A DNA stretch of 64,000 nucleotides from Streptomyces populi. Lineage in GTDB: Bacteria; Actinomycetota; Actinomycetes; Streptomycetales; Streptomycetaceae. A model generated the notes under the pieces. It did no database searches and was not told where the DNA came from. It saw only the letters and a list, made by a program, of their open reading frames with translations. A program made the translations under genes and the position numbers. Every line of letters starts with the position of its first letter. Position 1 is the first letter of the stretch. Shown here one piece after another: positions 7,834 to 19,320 of the stretch. The stretch spans positions 62,001 through 126,000 of the forward strand of contig NZ_KZ626841.1 of the NCBI RefSeq assembly GCF_002911015.1, in the 5' to 3' direction.

Positions 7834-8040
7834 CCGGGGGCCCGGTGTTCTCGGCCACTCGTCCAGGGGCGGGCGCGTCCGCCGCCCCTCACCGGACTGC
7901 GGTGGTGCGACCCCGTCGGCGGCCTCGCCGGGACCGGCGGAGGAGGCACCCCGTCGATCGCGGGCGCGGCCGTCCTCGTCGCCGGTGCCGCCATCGCTGT
8001 CGCCGCAGGCGTCGGTGTGCGACGGGCGGCCGCTCCCGGC
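7834..8040 (+). pseudogene. Possible relic of a sortase-anchored surface protein C-terminus
   Basis: In the frame that begins after a stop at 7831-7833, positions 7924-8026 read LAGTGGGGTPS, then a hydrophobic stretch rich in Ala, Val and Ile, then VRRAAA. This is the layout of a Streptomyces LAxTG sorting signal: cleavage motif, membrane segment, charged tail. No start, no upstream surface-protein sequence and no nearby stop were found. If real, it is a decayed end of a gene. It may also be a chance pattern in GC-rich DNA. Confidence 0.25.
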
Positions 8041-8157
8041 GCACCGGGTCGTCACCCCCGGACGACCCGGTGGGAAGAGCCTCGGCACTCGTTCCCGCAC
8101 GAGTGCCGAGGCTCGATGTGTTCCCGTCGGCGTCCGCCGGTCCGTTCGGTGGTCGTT

Positions 8158-8517
8158 TCAGTGGTCGTTGCAGGTCGCGGAGAAGATGTCGTCGCCCGCC
8201 ATGTGCCCGTTCTGATGGGCTTGCAGGGCGACGCTCACCAGGGTCAGCAGGAGGTCGATGTCCGAGTCGACCTCGAGATGGATGGTCACCCAGCGGGAAC
8301 CGGGCACCATGCGGACGGCCGTCGAGGTCTTGAGATGGTCCTCGAAGCGCCGGATGGCCCGGTCGGTGAGGTGCAGATCGACGTCGCGATCGGAATGGAA
8401 GTGGACGATCTCGCACTGCGCCGCGCACAGTGCACGCCCCGTACCGCAGCTCGGCAGGGACTCCGCGAGGTCCGGCCAGCCGGCCAGGCGCGTCATGGCT
8501 CTGGAGGCCAAGGTCAT
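8158..8517 (-). CDS. Small luciferase-domain (DUF5519-like) protein
   Basis: The 119-residue protein contains AQCEIVHFHSDRDVDLHLTDRAI and VPGSRWVTIHLEVDSDIDLLLTLVSVALQAH, which I associate with small Streptomyces proteins annotated as luciferase-family or DUF5519. The biochemical role is not known; the name comes from a fungal/bacterial fold family and does not show light production. No Shine-Dalgarno sequence precedes the ATG at 8517, but CATGAT ends 6 nt upstream, which would fit a leaderless start. A TTGAAG-ACG-CTTCAA dyad lies about 95 bp upstream. Confidence 0.65.
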   Translation of the reverse strand: MTLASRAMTRLAGWPDLAESLPSCGTGRALCAAQCEIVHFHSDRDVDLHLTDRAIRRFEDHLKTSTAVRMVPGSRWVTIHLEVDSDIDLLLTLVSVALQAHQNGHMAGDDIFSATCNDH

Positions 8518-8611
8518 GCGCCCATCATGACGAGCACACCTCCCGGCCACCAGGACTTGGCACGGATGTCATCCCTCGACCGCCTGGGAATGTCCGGTTT
8601 TCACCTGGTAA

Positions 8612-8626
8612 TTGAAGACGCTTCAA
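8612..8626. promoter_or_regulatory. TTGAAG-ACG-CTTCAA dyad
   Basis: This perfect 6-3-6 inverted repeat lies in a locally AT-richer stretch upstream of the DUF5519-like gene. It looks like a regulator binding site. No regulator gene is adjacent. Confidence 0.35.
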
Positions 8627-8650
8627 CTTTCCGCACCGCACGGGAGAGAG

Positions 8651-8688
8651 GAGTGCGGCCCCGGACCCGAGGGTCCGGGGCCGCACTC
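8651..8688. terminator. Long perfect hairpin after the DUF6445 gene
   Basis: The 38 bp from 8651 to 8688 form a perfect inverted repeat with 18-bp arms (GAGTGCGGCCCCGGACCC and its complement) around GA. It lies about 50 bp beyond the stop of the minus-strand DUF6445 gene and upstream of the DUF5519-like gene, as expected for a terminator that separates them. There is no U tract, as is common in Streptomyces. Confidence 0.7.
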
Positions 8689-8736
8689 GGCACCGGGGCC
8701 GCATGGACACCGGGAACCGGCCGGAGCCGGTCCGGG

Positions 8737-9489
8737 TCACGCCATCCAGAAGAAGACGGCGGTCATCCGTTTGTCCTCCATGGTGGTCCCGCAGTAGCCG
8801 GTGGCGCTGTGCATCAGGTTGGCGTTGTAGAGGAGCAGCCGGTTGTGGCGGTGCGGGACGCGGATGTCCTCGACGAAGGAGTCCGGCGGGACGAAGCGCG
8901 TACCGAGGGCCCCCACCAGGTTGTCGTGCGGCGCGACGACGACGTTCCCGCCCAGCCGCCCGCCGGGCAGGGCCTGCCGGAAGAAGCTCGTTCCGCAGTC
9001 CTTGGGGACGTTCGGGTTCAGGTAGAGCACCGCGGCGTAACGGCACAGGGCGCGGGAATCCGTGTGCGGGCGGGGCTCGCCCTCGTCCTCGCCGACGACC
9101 TGGACGCAGTTGTGGTTGAGCGTGGCGCCCGAAGGAGCCGACTGCTGCCACAGTTTCCGGGCGCCGGTGGCCTTTCTCACCAGCCGTTCCACGCAGGCCA
9201 GTTCGTCCGGTTCCAGCCCCGGCATCGTCCGCAGCCCGGGCCAGCTCTCCGAGGTGTACGGATGGCCCCTGGCCCAGTCGTCCCTGCCGACGCACCGGGC
9301 CCGTACGGCATCCGCGTCGGGCAGTACGTCGTCGAAGACCCAGTAGTCCCGGTCGCGGGTGGGTTTCCGGTAGGGGAGCACCGGCAACGCCGGTGACCTC
9401 GGGGAGTGTGCGGGCATGTGGTCGACCATATGGACGCGTCCGTCAGCGATCTCCAGGGAATCGGTCAACCTTCCGCCAACTCGCTTCAT
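8737..9489 (-). CDS. DUF6445 family protein, 2-oxoglutarate/Fe(II) oxygenase-like
   Basis: This 250-residue protein has a double-stranded beta-helix pattern with a candidate iron triad. PHTDS near residue 140 gives H-x-D, and LMHSATGY near residue 226 gives the distal His, followed by a short strand ending KRMTAVFFWMA. Other conserved-looking parts are CRYAAVLYLNPNVPKDCGTSFFR and HRHNRLLLYNANLMHS. DUF6445 members are predicted oxygenases of unknown substrate. The upstream region is shared with the divergent peptidoglycan-binding gene. The N-terminus (residues 1-40) is poorly conserved-looking, so a later start is possible. Confidence 0.7.
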   Translation of the reverse strand: MKRVGGRLTDSLEIADGRVHMVDHMPAHSPRSPALPVLPYRKPTRDRDYWVFDDVLPDADAVRARCVGRDDWARGHPYTSESWPGLRTMPGLEPDELACVERLVRKATGARKLWQQSAPSGATLNHNCVQVVGEDEGEPRPHTDSRALCRYAAVLYLNPNVPKDCGTSFFRQALPGGRLGGNVVVAPHDNLVGALGTRFVPPDSFVEDIRVPHRHNRLLLYNANLMHSATGYCGTTMEDKRMTAVFFWMA

Positions 9490-9632
9490 GGATCCCCCAA
9501 GACCGGCCCGGGAGAACCGAGTTCACCCTGCTTCGACGCGGGGGGTGCGGCGGCGCGGTGAACGCACCGGCCCGTGTCCGCGTATCACTGCACAGGGACG
9601 GCGGGAGACCGCGTGCACGGAAGGAGAGCAGT

Positions 9633-10388
9633 GTGCCGACACGGCCCGAGCGCGGGAGGTCCACCGGGCGCTCCGTGATCGAACCCACGCACATCGAGCG
9701 TAGCCGCCGCTCGGAGTCCCTGGCGGAGCTGCTCCGGCAGGTGCGCGAGAAGGAGGGGATGACCGACGCGGACGACGGCTACGGGCCGGTCTCCGCACCG
9801 ACGCCCCCCGTACGGCTCCTGCCCGTCCCGGAGGAGGACGAGACCGAGGAACTGCCCCCGGTCTTCGAAGGGGAGGACTACACGGCCGACACCCCGTCGC
9901 CTTTCGTGGCCGCGGCGTCCGACGAGTCGCCCGCCGAGGGCGGACACCCGTCCGGGAAGAGACCCGCAGGCGTCCACGGCCCGGAGCGCGGTGCGGGCCT
10001 GCGCCGCGCCGCGATCGCGCTCGCCGTCGTGGCGGCGGGTCTGACCGGCTTCGCCCTCGCCCTCCTGGTGCCGGGCGCGGGCCGACACGACGCGTCCTCG
10101 GCGGGAGCCGGGGAACACCGCTCGACGGCGCCGGCCGGTCCCGCCGATCCGGACGGTGCAGGCACCCTCCGGGAGGGCGACAGCGGTCCCGAGGTGACGG
10201 ACCTTCAGCAACGCCTGCTCCACGTCCCGAACGTGTACGAGAACGGCAGCACCAGCGGTACCTACGACGCCACGCTCGCCGCGGCCGTCGCCCGTTTCCA
10301 GCTCTGGTACGGCATCCGGGGCGACGAGTCCGGCGTCTACGGCAACGACACCCGGGCCGATCTGGAATCCAGGACGGCGGCCCCCTGA
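9633..10388 (+). CDS. Membrane-anchored peptidoglycan-binding domain protein
   Basis: The 251-residue protein is predicted to be a single-pass membrane protein. A cytoplasmic acidic region (about residues 1-125, with EEDETEELPPVFEGEDY) precedes a transmembrane helix (AIALAVVAAGLTGFALALLVPG). A spacer and a PG_binding_1 domain (LREGDSGPEVTDLQQRLLHV, then YDATLAAAVARFQLWYGI) come at the end. The domain binds the cell wall. The GTG at 9633 follows AAGGAGAG at the proper distance; longer frames lack this. The N-terminal SESLAELLRQVREKEGMTDADDGYGP segment is typical of Streptomyces proteins of this type. Its function beyond wall binding is unknown. Confidence 0.8.
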   Translation: MPTRPERGRSTGRSVIEPTHIERSRRSESLAELLRQVREKEGMTDADDGYGPVSAPTPPVRLLPVPEEDETEELPPVFEGEDYTADTPSPFVAAASDESPAEGGHPSGKRPAGVHGPERGAGLRRAAIALAVVAAGLTGFALALLVPGAGRHDASSAGAGEHRSTAPAGPADPDGAGTLREGDSGPEVTDLQQRLLHVPNVYENGSTSGTYDATLAAAVARFQLWYGIRGDESGVYGNDTRADLESRTAAP

Positions 10389-10539
10389 GACGGCCGGGGC
10401 GGCGGCGCGGTGACGGTCGCTCCCTCCGCCCCGGCCCCCCATCGCGCCGCCGCCGGCCCGCGCGTCCACAGCGATCCCGGGCGGCCGACGCCACTTCGTC
10501 CCCTCCACGGCCCGTGAAGCGGACCCCGTGCCGGGAGCC

Positions 10540-11238
10540 CTACTCTCCGTCGGCCGCCGTCCCGTCGGCCGGTGCCGCGACGACCGGCGCCGCGACCACC
10601 GCCGGTCCGACGACCAGGTCGGCGCGGTCCCGGGTCGCGGCGACCAGCTCCGCGTTGCGCTGGTCCGTTCCGAGCACCCACGCCACCGCGGTGTCGTGGT
10701 CCTTCCCGAACTCCTCGTGGCGCGCGACCAGCCGCCGGACGCGGTCGGCCTCGTCGAGCTCGCAGAACCACACCTCGTCGAGCTGGGCACGGGCCCGCGC
10801 CCACGCGTCCTCGCGCAGCAGCAGGTAGTTCCCCTCGGTGACGATCAGACGCGCGGCCCGGGGAACCGCGAGGGCCCCCGCCAGGGGCTGCTCGAGGACC
10901 CGCTCGAAACCGGGCGCGTAGACGAGGTCCTCCTCGTCCTCGCGCAGCCTGCGCAGCAGCGCCGCGTACCCCGCCGCGTCGAACGTGTCCGGAGCCCCCT
11001 TCCGGTCCCGCCGTCCCAGCCGGTCCAGCTCGGCGTCCGCGAGATGGAACCCGTCCATCGGCACATGGGCGACCCGGAAGGACCCGTCCCCGTCGAGCCT
11101 CCTGACCAGCCGCTCGGCGAGCGTCGTCTTGCCCGCCCCGGGAGGGCCGGCGATCCCGAGAAGGGCGCGCCGGCCGGGTCGCACGAGCGCGGCGGCCCGC
11201 TCCACCAGATCGTCGAAGGACGGACCGGTCCCGGTCAT
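10540..11238 (-). CDS. P-loop nucleoside/pantothenate kinase-like protein (uridine-kinase family)
   Basis: The 232-residue protein has Walker [10 protein letters not shown] at residues 31-39 and the family motif [29 protein letters not shown], typical of bacterial uridine-kinase/fructose-transport-kinase-like proteins (FrcK/YFH7 type). The segment [10 protein letters not shown] holds the Walker B-like strand. It should phosphorylate a small nucleoside or sugar, but the substrate cannot be read from sequence. The ATG at 11238 gives the usual family N-terminus. It is divergent from the HAD/GH65 unit, which makes a sugar substrate plausible but unproven. Confidence 0.75.
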   Translation of the reverse strand: MTGTGPSFDDLVERAAALVRPGRRALLGIAGPPGAGKTTLAERLVRRLDGDGSFRVAHVPMDGFHLADAELDRLGRRDRKGAPDTFDAAGYAALLRRLREDEEDLVYAPGFERVLEQPLAGALAVPRAARLIVTEGNYLLLREDAWARARAQLDEVWFCELDEADRVRRLVARHEEFGKDHDTAVAWVLGTDQRNAELVAATRDRADLVVGPAVVAAPVVAAPADGTAADGE

Positions 11239-11419
11239 GCGAGCCCGGACAGGGGCGCGGGGGCGGCGATCTCCATGTCCCCAGTATCGGCGACGCGGGG
11301 CACGGGGGAAGTCCCGTCGCCGGACGGGCCGAGGGGCGGTCCGGCGACGGGCGTGGACGGCCCCATCGGCCAGGACGGTGATGTGGCGCTCGCCACCCGG
11401 TGGAGACGGCCGACGGGGG

Positions 11420-11425
11420 CAGACT
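11420..11425 (+). promoter_or_regulatory. Leaderless-type -10 element before the HAD gene
   Basis: CAGACT ends exactly 6 nt before the ATG at 11432, and no Shine-Dalgarno sequence is present. The -35 region is poor. Confidence 0.35.
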
Positions 11426-11431
11426 CCCGGT

Positions 11432-12169
11432 ATGACCGATCTCGGCCTGCCGAAACAGATCCTGGCCTGCCTCTTCGACCTCGACGGGGTCATCACGAAG
11501 ACCGCCGTCGTCCACGCGGCCGCCTGGAAAAGGACGTTCGACGAATTCCTGCGGGAACGCGACGGCGACGGATTCCGCCCCTTCGACGACGCCGACTACT
11601 CCGCGTACGTCGACGGCATGCCCCGCGCCGACGGCGTACGGTCCTTCCTCGCCTCGCGCGGCATCCACCTCCCCGAGGGGACCCCCGACGACCCGCCGGA
11701 ACGGACCACCGTCCACGGCCTGGGCAACCGCAAGAACCAACTGCTGCTCGACATGATCCGCACCGACGGCGTCGAGGCCTACGACGGCACGCTGCGCTAC
11801 ATCGAGGCCGTCCGGGCGCACGGCCTGCGGACCGCGGTCGTCTCCTCCAGCGCCAACTGCCGGGACGTCCTGCGCTCGGTGGGGGCGGAGGACCTCTTCG
11901 ACGTACGCGTCGACGGTGTCGTCGCCGCCGAACGGCGCCTGCCGGGCAAGCCGCGCCCCGACACCTTCCTGGCCGCGGCGAAGGACCTCGGGGTCGACCC
12001 GTCCGAGGCGGCCGTCTTCGAGGACGCGCTCGCCGGCATGGACGCGGGCCGCTCGGGCCACTTCGGGTACGTCGTCGGCGTGGACCGCGTGGGCCAGAGC
12101 GCCGCCCTGCGCGCCCACGGCGCCGACGTCGTCGTACGGGACCTGGACGAACTGGGGGAGCGCACGTGA
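11432..12169 (+). CDS. Beta-phosphoglucomutase-family HAD hydrolase
   Basis: The 245-residue protein has HAD motif [11 protein letters not shown] (D16 nucleophile, D18 acid/base), motif [10 protein letters not shown], motif III KPRPDTF and motif [14 protein letters not shown]. The cap region with [13 protein letters not shown] matches beta-phosphoglucomutases. These convert beta-glucose 1-phosphate to glucose 6-phosphate. Its stop overlaps the start of the GH65 gene (GTGA at 12166-12169), so the two are translationally coupled. A retaining versus inverting phosphorylase would produce alpha or beta glucose 1-phosphate; family 65 enzymes are inverting and give the beta form, which this enzyme would use. 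Confidence 0.85.
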   Translation: MTDLGLPKQILACLFDLDGVITKTAVVHAAAWKRTFDEFLRERDGDGFRPFDDADYSAYVDGMPRADGVRSFLASRGIHLPEGTPDDPPERTTVHGLGNRKNQLLLDMIRTDGVEAYDGTLRYIEAVRAHGLRTAVVSSSANCRDVLRSVGAEDLFDVRVDGVVAAERRLPGKPRPDTFLAAAKDLGVDPSEAAVFEDALAGMDAGRSGHFGYVVGVDRVGQSAALRAHGADVVVRDLDELGERT

Positions 12170-14511
12170 TCACACACACGTCGTACGGGGTCGAGCCCTG
12201 GACCCTGCGCGAGAGCGAGCTGCACCTCGGACTGCTGCCGCAGAGCGAGTCCGTGTTCGCCCTCGCCAACGGCCACATCGGCTGGCGCGGCAACCTCGAC
12301 GAGGGCGAACCCCACGGCCTGCCCGGCTCCTACCTGGGGGGCGTGTACGAGACGCACCCGCTGCCCTACGCGGAGGCGGGTTACGGCTATCCGGAGTCCG
12401 GGCAGACCGTCATCAACGTCACCAACGGCAAGATCGTCCGGCTGCTCGTCGACGACGAGCCCTTCGACCTGCGCTACGGACGGCTGCGCTCCCACGAGCG
12501 CGTCCTCGACCTGCGCACCGGGCTGCTCACCCGCACCTGCGAGTGGACCTCACCGGCCGGATCCACGGTCCGGGTGCGCTCCACCCGGCTCGTCTCCTTC
12601 ACCCAGCGGGCGATCGCGGCCGTCGCCTACGAGGTGGAACCCGTCGACAGCCGGATCAGGGTGGTCGTCCAGTCCGAGCTGGTCGCCAACGAGCAACTGC
12701 CCGGCCGCGACGGCGATCCGCGGGCGGCGATCGCCCTGGAGTCCCCGCTGGAGGCGGAGGAGCACTTCGCGGCCGGAGGGCGGCTGCGGCTCGTGCACCG
12801 CACCCGCCACAGCGGCCTGCGGGTCGCGGCAGCCGCGGACCACCTGGTCGAGGGACCCGAACGGACCGCCCTGAGCAGTGAGAGCAGCGACGACCTCGCC
12901 CGCCTCACGGTCACCTCCGTGCTGGAGCCGGGCCGCACCCTGCGCCTGGAGAAACTCGTCTCCTACGGCTGGTCCGGCAACCGCTCCCTGCCCGCCCTGC
13001 GCGACCAGGCCGACGCGGCCCTCGCCGCCGCCCGGCACAGCGGCTGGCGGGAACTCGTCGACGAACAGCGCGCGTACCTCGACGACTTCTGGGCCCGCGC
13101 CGACGTCGAGGTGGACGGCGACGAGGAGATCCAGCAGGCCGTCCGCTTCGCCCTCTTCCACGTCCTCCAGGCGGGCGCCCGCGCCGAACAGCGCGCCATC
13201 CCCGCCAAGGGACTGACCGGTTCCGGATACGACGGCCACGCCTTCTGGGACACCGAGACCTTCGTCCTGCCGCTGCTCACCTACACCTCGCCCGGCGCCG
13301 TCGCCGAGGCGCTGCGCTGGCGCCAGAGCACCCTCCCGGCCGCCCGCGAACGGGCCGTCCAGCTCGGCCTGCGCGGGGCCGCGTTCCCGTGGCGGACCAT
13401 AGCGGGACCGGAGGGTTCGGCGTACTGGCCGGCCGGCACCGCCGCCTTCCACGTGAACGCCGACATCGCCGACGCCGTCGTCCGCTACACCGCCGCCACC
13501 GGCGACACGCGCTTCGAACGCGACACGGGCGTCGAGCTGCTGACCGAGACGGCACGGCTGTGGCGCTCCCTGGGCCACCACGACCACCAGGGGAGGTTCC
13601 ACATCGACGGGGTGACGGGACCCGACGAGTACAGCGCCGTCGCCGACGACAACACGTACACCAACCTGATGGCCCGCGCGAACCTGCTGGCCGCCGCCGA
13701 CGCCGTCGAGCGGTACCCCCGGCGGGCCGCCGAACTCGGCGTCGACGAGGAGGAGAGCGCGGCCTGGCGCGACGCCGCCGACGCCATGCACGTCCCCTAC
13801 AACCACGAACTGGGCGTCCACGAGCAACACGCCGGGTTCACCCGCTACCAGCGCTGGGACTTCACCTCCACCCGCCCCGACCAGTACCCGCTGATGCTGC
13901 ACTTCCCCTACTTCGACATCTACCGCAAACAGGTCGTCAAGCAGGCCGACCTCGTGCTCGCCCTCTACAAGTGCAGCCCCTTCTTCGACGACGAGCACAA
14001 GGCCCGGAACTTCGCCTACTACGAGCCCCTGACCGTCCGGGACTCCTCCCTGTCGGCCTGCTGCCAGGCCGTGATCGCCGCCGAGACCGGCCGTCCCGGA
14101 CTCGCCTACGACTACCTGGTCGAGGCCGCGCTGATGGATCTGGAGGACCTGGAGCACAACACGCGCGACGGTCTGCACATCGCCTCGCTCGCCGGGACCT
14201 GGACCGCCCTGGTCGCCGGCTTCGGCGGACTGCGCCACCACGGGGACACCCTGGAGTTCGCGCCCCGGCTGCCGGAACGGTTCAGCCGTCTCGCCTTCTC
14301 CCTGGAGGTCCTCGGCCGCCGGCTGCGCGTGGAGATCGGCCAGGACACCGCCACCTACACGCTCGCGTCCGGGGAGCCACTGGAGATCCGCCACCACCGC
14401 GAACCCTTCACCGTCGACGCGGACAAGCCGCAGAGCCTGCCCATCCCGGCACAGAGGCTGCGTCCCGCCCCGGACCAGCCGCCGCACCGGCGGCCGAACT
14501 CCCGGGGCTGA
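12166..14511 (+). CDS. Glycoside hydrolase family 65 disaccharide phosphorylase
   Basis: The 781-residue protein matches full-length GH65 enzymes. It has an N-terminal beta-sandwich, an (alpha/alpha)6 barrel with [13 protein letters not shown], and the catalytic motif [10 protein letters not shown] with general acid E488, then [13 protein letters not shown] and a [10 protein letters not shown] segment. GH65 enzymes phosphorolyse trehalose, maltose, kojibiose or nigerose to beta-glucose 1-phosphate and glucose; the sequence alone does not fix which. There is no signal peptide, so it acts in the cytoplasm on imported or stored disaccharide. Coupling to the beta-phosphoglucomutase-like gene gives a complete route to glucose 6-phosphate. 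No sugar transporter is adjacent, which favours an internal substrate such as trehalose. Confidence 0.88.
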   Translation: MITHTSYGVEPWTLRESELHLGLLPQSESVFALANGHIGWRGNLDEGEPHGLPGSYLGGVYETHPLPYAEAGYGYPESGQTVINVTNGKIVRLLVDDEPFDLRYGRLRSHERVLDLRTGLLTRTCEWTSPAGSTVRVRSTRLVSFTQRAIAAVAYEVEPVDSRIRVVVQSELVANEQLPGRDGDPRAAIALESPLEAEEHFAAGGRLRLVHRTRHSGLRVAAAADHLVEGPERTALSSESSDDLARLTVTSVLEPGRTLRLEKLVSYGWSGNRSLPALRDQADAALAAARHSGWRELVDEQRAYLDDFWARADVEVDGDEEIQQAVRFALFHVLQAGARAEQRAIPAKGLTGSGYDGHAFWDTETFVLPLLTYTSPGAVAEALRWRQSTLPAARERAVQLGLRGAAFPWRTIAGPEGSAYWPAGTAAFHVNADIADAVVRYTAATGDTRFERDTGVELLTETARLWRSLGHHDHQGRFHIDGVTGPDEYSAVADDNTYTNLMARANLLAAADAVERYPRRAAELGVDEEESAAWRDAADAMHVPYNHELGVHEQHAGFTRYQRWDFTSTRPDQYPLMLHFPYFDIYRKQVVKQADLVLALYKCSPFFDDEHKARNFAYYEPLTVRDSSLSACCQAVIAAETGRPGLAYDYLVEAALMDLEDLEHNTRDGLHIASLAGTWTALVAGFGGLRHHGDTLEFAPRLPERFSRLAFSLEVLGRRLRVEIGQDTATYTLASGEPLEIRHHREPFTVDADKPQSLPIPAQRLRPAPDQPPHRRPNSRG

Positions 14512-14520
14512 GACGCGGAG

Positions 14521-14535
14521 CGGGCCTTCGGCCCG
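14521..14535. terminator. Short bidirectional hairpin
   Basis: CGGGCC-TTC-GGCCCG forms a 6-bp stem with a stable tight loop between the convergent GH65 and serine hydrolase genes. Confidence 0.5.
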
Positions 14536-17424
<2,889 letters not shown>

Positions 17425-17459
17425 TCAACGGACCACCCGCGTCCTGCGGTTCCCGGGAC

Positions 17460-17804
17460 CTACCGCTTCTGCGCCCTGCCCGTGACCGGGCGGGTGCCGT
17501 GCGGGGCGGGAGCGGCGGGCGGCCGGAACGGCACGGGGGGCACGGCCGCGCGCAGCGAGCGCAGGGCGAGCAGCAGGATGCCGATGTCGTCCAGGTAGAC
17601 GGGGTCGGGCAGCAGGTCGACCGGCAGCACGAGATAGGCGACGGCGCCCCAGAACACCCAGCGGGGCCCGGTCGGCAGTCCGGCCCGCCGCAGGTCACGG
17701 CGGGTACGGACGAGCCTGCGCAGCAGTACCGCCGCGGCCACGAGCGCGACGGCGGCGAGTACCGCGACGATGACGAGGACCAGGGTCCACGAGGTCGAGT
17801 CCAT
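17460..17804 (-). CDS. DUF1232 (YkvA-type) small membrane protein
   Basis: The 114-residue protein has an N-terminal transmembrane helix (VLVIVAVLAAVALVAAAVLL). A short basic stretch (RRLVRTRRDLRR) comes next, then the DUF1232 core AYLVLPVDLLPDPVYLDDIGIL. The family is widespread, membrane-associated and of unknown function. It lies 102 bp upstream of the TerD-CAP gene on the same strand, so both may be co-transcribed. The tail is Pro/Arg-rich. Confidence 0.8.
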   Translation of the reverse strand: MDSTSWTLVLVIVAVLAAVALVAAAVLLRRLVRTRRDLRRAGLPTGPRWVFWGAVAYLVLPVDLLPDPVYLDDIGILLLALRSLRAAVPPVPFRPPAAPAPHGTRPVTGRAQKR

Positions 17805-17869
17805 GCTTCCGTCCAGAGAGGTCGTCGGGTGCGCTTCCTTCCCGTGTGCCCGCCCGCGCTCGGCTTAGA

Positions 17870-17948
17870 GCCTGTCCGGCGGATCCTGCCGGAGAGGCGA
17901 GGCTACACGGCACCGTGGGCTTCCTCCGACCTGATCCGCCGGACAGGC
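17870..17948. repeat. MITE-like element with 16-bp terminal inverted repeats
   Basis: GCCTGTCCGGCGGATC at 17870-17885 is exactly complementary in inverted order to GATCCGCCGGACAGGC at 17933-17948, enclosing 47 bp with no coding capacity. A further GCCTGTCCG follows at 17967-17975. I associate this motif with short dispersed repeats in Streptomyces intergenic regions, but copy number cannot be tested here. No clear target-site duplication flanks it. It lies between the MBL gene and the DUF1232 gene. Confidence 0.5.
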
Positions 17949-17988
17949 CCTGTCTCCCCGGGCGGGGCCTGTCCGGGTGTGCGTTTTC

Positions 17989-18885
17989 TCACCGGTGCGG
18001 GTCGCGGAGGCAGAGGACGAAGTCGTCGAAGACGTGCCGGCCGGGTCGTGGACCGACGGACTCGACGGCCCGGCGGATGTCCAGGAGCTGGGCCGTGGTC
18101 ATCTCGAGCGGCGGCTCGTCGGGCTGGTAGGTGGTCCGCACGGGGTAGTCCCGCCCCGGTTCCCGGGTCATCTCGATGTGGCAGCCGAGGACGTGGGTGA
18201 CCGGGCGGCTCCCGCAGAAGTCGATCAGCCGGTCGACGGTGCGGGCGAAGGCCGGCCCGTCCTCGACGTACAGGCGTCCGGGATAGACCGTGTCACCGGT
18301 GAACAGGATCCCGGTCCAGGGGTCGTAGAACGTCACCGAGGCCTCGTGGTGCCCCGGTGTGGCCAGGCATTCCAGCACCCGGCCGCCGAGATCGACCCGG
18401 GCGACGGCGTCGGGATCGGCGTGGAACCCGAAGAAGTCCCAGGCGCTGTCGAGGGCGGCGTCCACGACCTCGGTGCCGGGACGGCCGGTGAACTGGCCGT
18501 CCCCGGCGATGTGGTCGCCGTGCGGATGGGTGTGCAGCACCAGCAGCCCGTAGTCGTCACGGGGGTGTCCGGCCAGCCAGGACTCCATCACCTCGTCGAC
18601 GACCCGGCGCAGCGGGAAGTGGTCGGCCGAGGCCGTGGCGCCCGTGTCGATCAGGACGGCCCGCGCGGTCCCGAACAGCAGGAACATGAAGGGCGCCTCG
18701 TAGTCGATCGCCATGTTCTGGCGAAGGATCACCGTGTTCTCGTCGTAGGCGTGGACCTGGACGTCGGGGTCCGTGTTGTGCTTGGCCGAGGACGAGCCGT
18801 GGATCCACCGCACGTCGAGCGGTGCGACCGGCGCGCGGTCACCGCCCCCACGGGCGCGGTCGGTCTGCTGTCCGGCACTGTCCAC
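17989..18885 (-). CDS. MBL-fold metallohydrolase
   Basis: The 298-residue protein has the metallo-beta-lactamase signature H118-T-H-P-H122-G-D124-H125, followed by PGHHEASVTFYD (third metal-binding His) and ILFTGDTVYPGRLYV (bridging Asp). The remaining His is in VLGCHIEMT. It is soluble, with a disordered N-terminus of about 20 residues. MBL hydrolases of this kind act on thioesters, lactones or phosphodiesters; substrate is unknown. The motif HTHPHGDH has the usual HxHxDH spacing. It is followed by the MITE-like repeat and the DUF1232 gene. Confidence 0.83.
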   Translation of the reverse strand: MDSAGQQTDRARGGGDRAPVAPLDVRWIHGSSSAKHNTDPDVQVHAYDENTVILRQNMAIDYEAPFMFLLFGTARAVLIDTGATASADHFPLRRVVDEVMESWLAGHPRDDYGLLVLHTHPHGDHIAGDGQFTGRPGTEVVDAALDSAWDFFGFHADPDAVARVDLGGRVLECLATPGHHEASVTFYDPWTGILFTGDTVYPGRLYVEDGPAFARTVDRLIDFCGSRPVTHVLGCHIEMTREPGRDYPVRTTYQPDEPPLEMTTAQLLDIRRAVESVGPRPGRHVFDDFVLCLRDPHR

Positions 18886-18936
18886 GCCGTCTCCCTCGGT
18901 CTGGGTCCCACCGGTCCGGTGGCGGGGCCCGGGACC

Positions 18937-19314
18937 TCAGTGTCGCGGATGCGCGTGACCCGCGAGCGCCTGGGACACCGTACGGATGCTCCGGGCTATG
19001 TGCTGGAGCTGCATCACCTCGGCGGCGTACATCTTGATCGAGTGCTCGATGACGCCCTCCGGCAGGCCGAGACCGGGCAGCTCGGAGCGGGCGGTCTGCA
19101 GGGCCGTGCGCGCGACCCTGATCTCCTGCTGCACCTGGAGGTGCGCGTGGCGGGCGAGCAGGACGGGGTGCTTGTGCAGGACGGGGTAGCTCGCGTAGCG
19201 GCTCGGCACCAGCTCGCGCAGCCACTTCACCGCCGACCGCTCCCAGTCGAAGCTGCCTGGGGTCTTGACCTGGCACGGCCAGTCCGAGGTGATCGGTGAA
19301 TACGTCAGGGCCAT
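18937..19314 (-). CDS. Conserved-looking hypothetical protein
   Basis: This 125-residue protein is mostly alpha-helical by composition. It has a Trp-containing N-terminus (TSDWPCQVKTPGSFDWERSAVKWLREL) and two amphipathic helical stretches (HAHLQVQQEIRVARTALQTAR and IKMYAAEVMQLQHIARSIRTV). I do not recognise the family. The ATG at 19314 lies 8 nt after GGAAG; an ATG two codons earlier is only 2 nt from it. It is 51 bp upstream of the MBL gene and could be co-transcribed. The AT-rich stretch upstream (19495-19575) probably carries its promoter. Confidence 0.6.
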   Translation of the reverse strand: MALTYSPITSDWPCQVKTPGSFDWERSAVKWLRELVPSRYASYPVLHKHPVLLARHAHLQVQQEIRVARTALQTARSELPGLGLPEGVIEHSIKMYAAEVMQLQHIARSIRTVSQALAGHAHPRH

Positions 19315-19320
19315 GTTCAT

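Noticed and set aside
10337..12118. Long minus-strand open frame (593 codons) opposite the kinase and HAD genes
   Set aside because: Its product is low-complexity Arg/Pro/Gly-rich sequence, and the opposite strands carry motif-bearing proteins; it is a GC-rich shadow.
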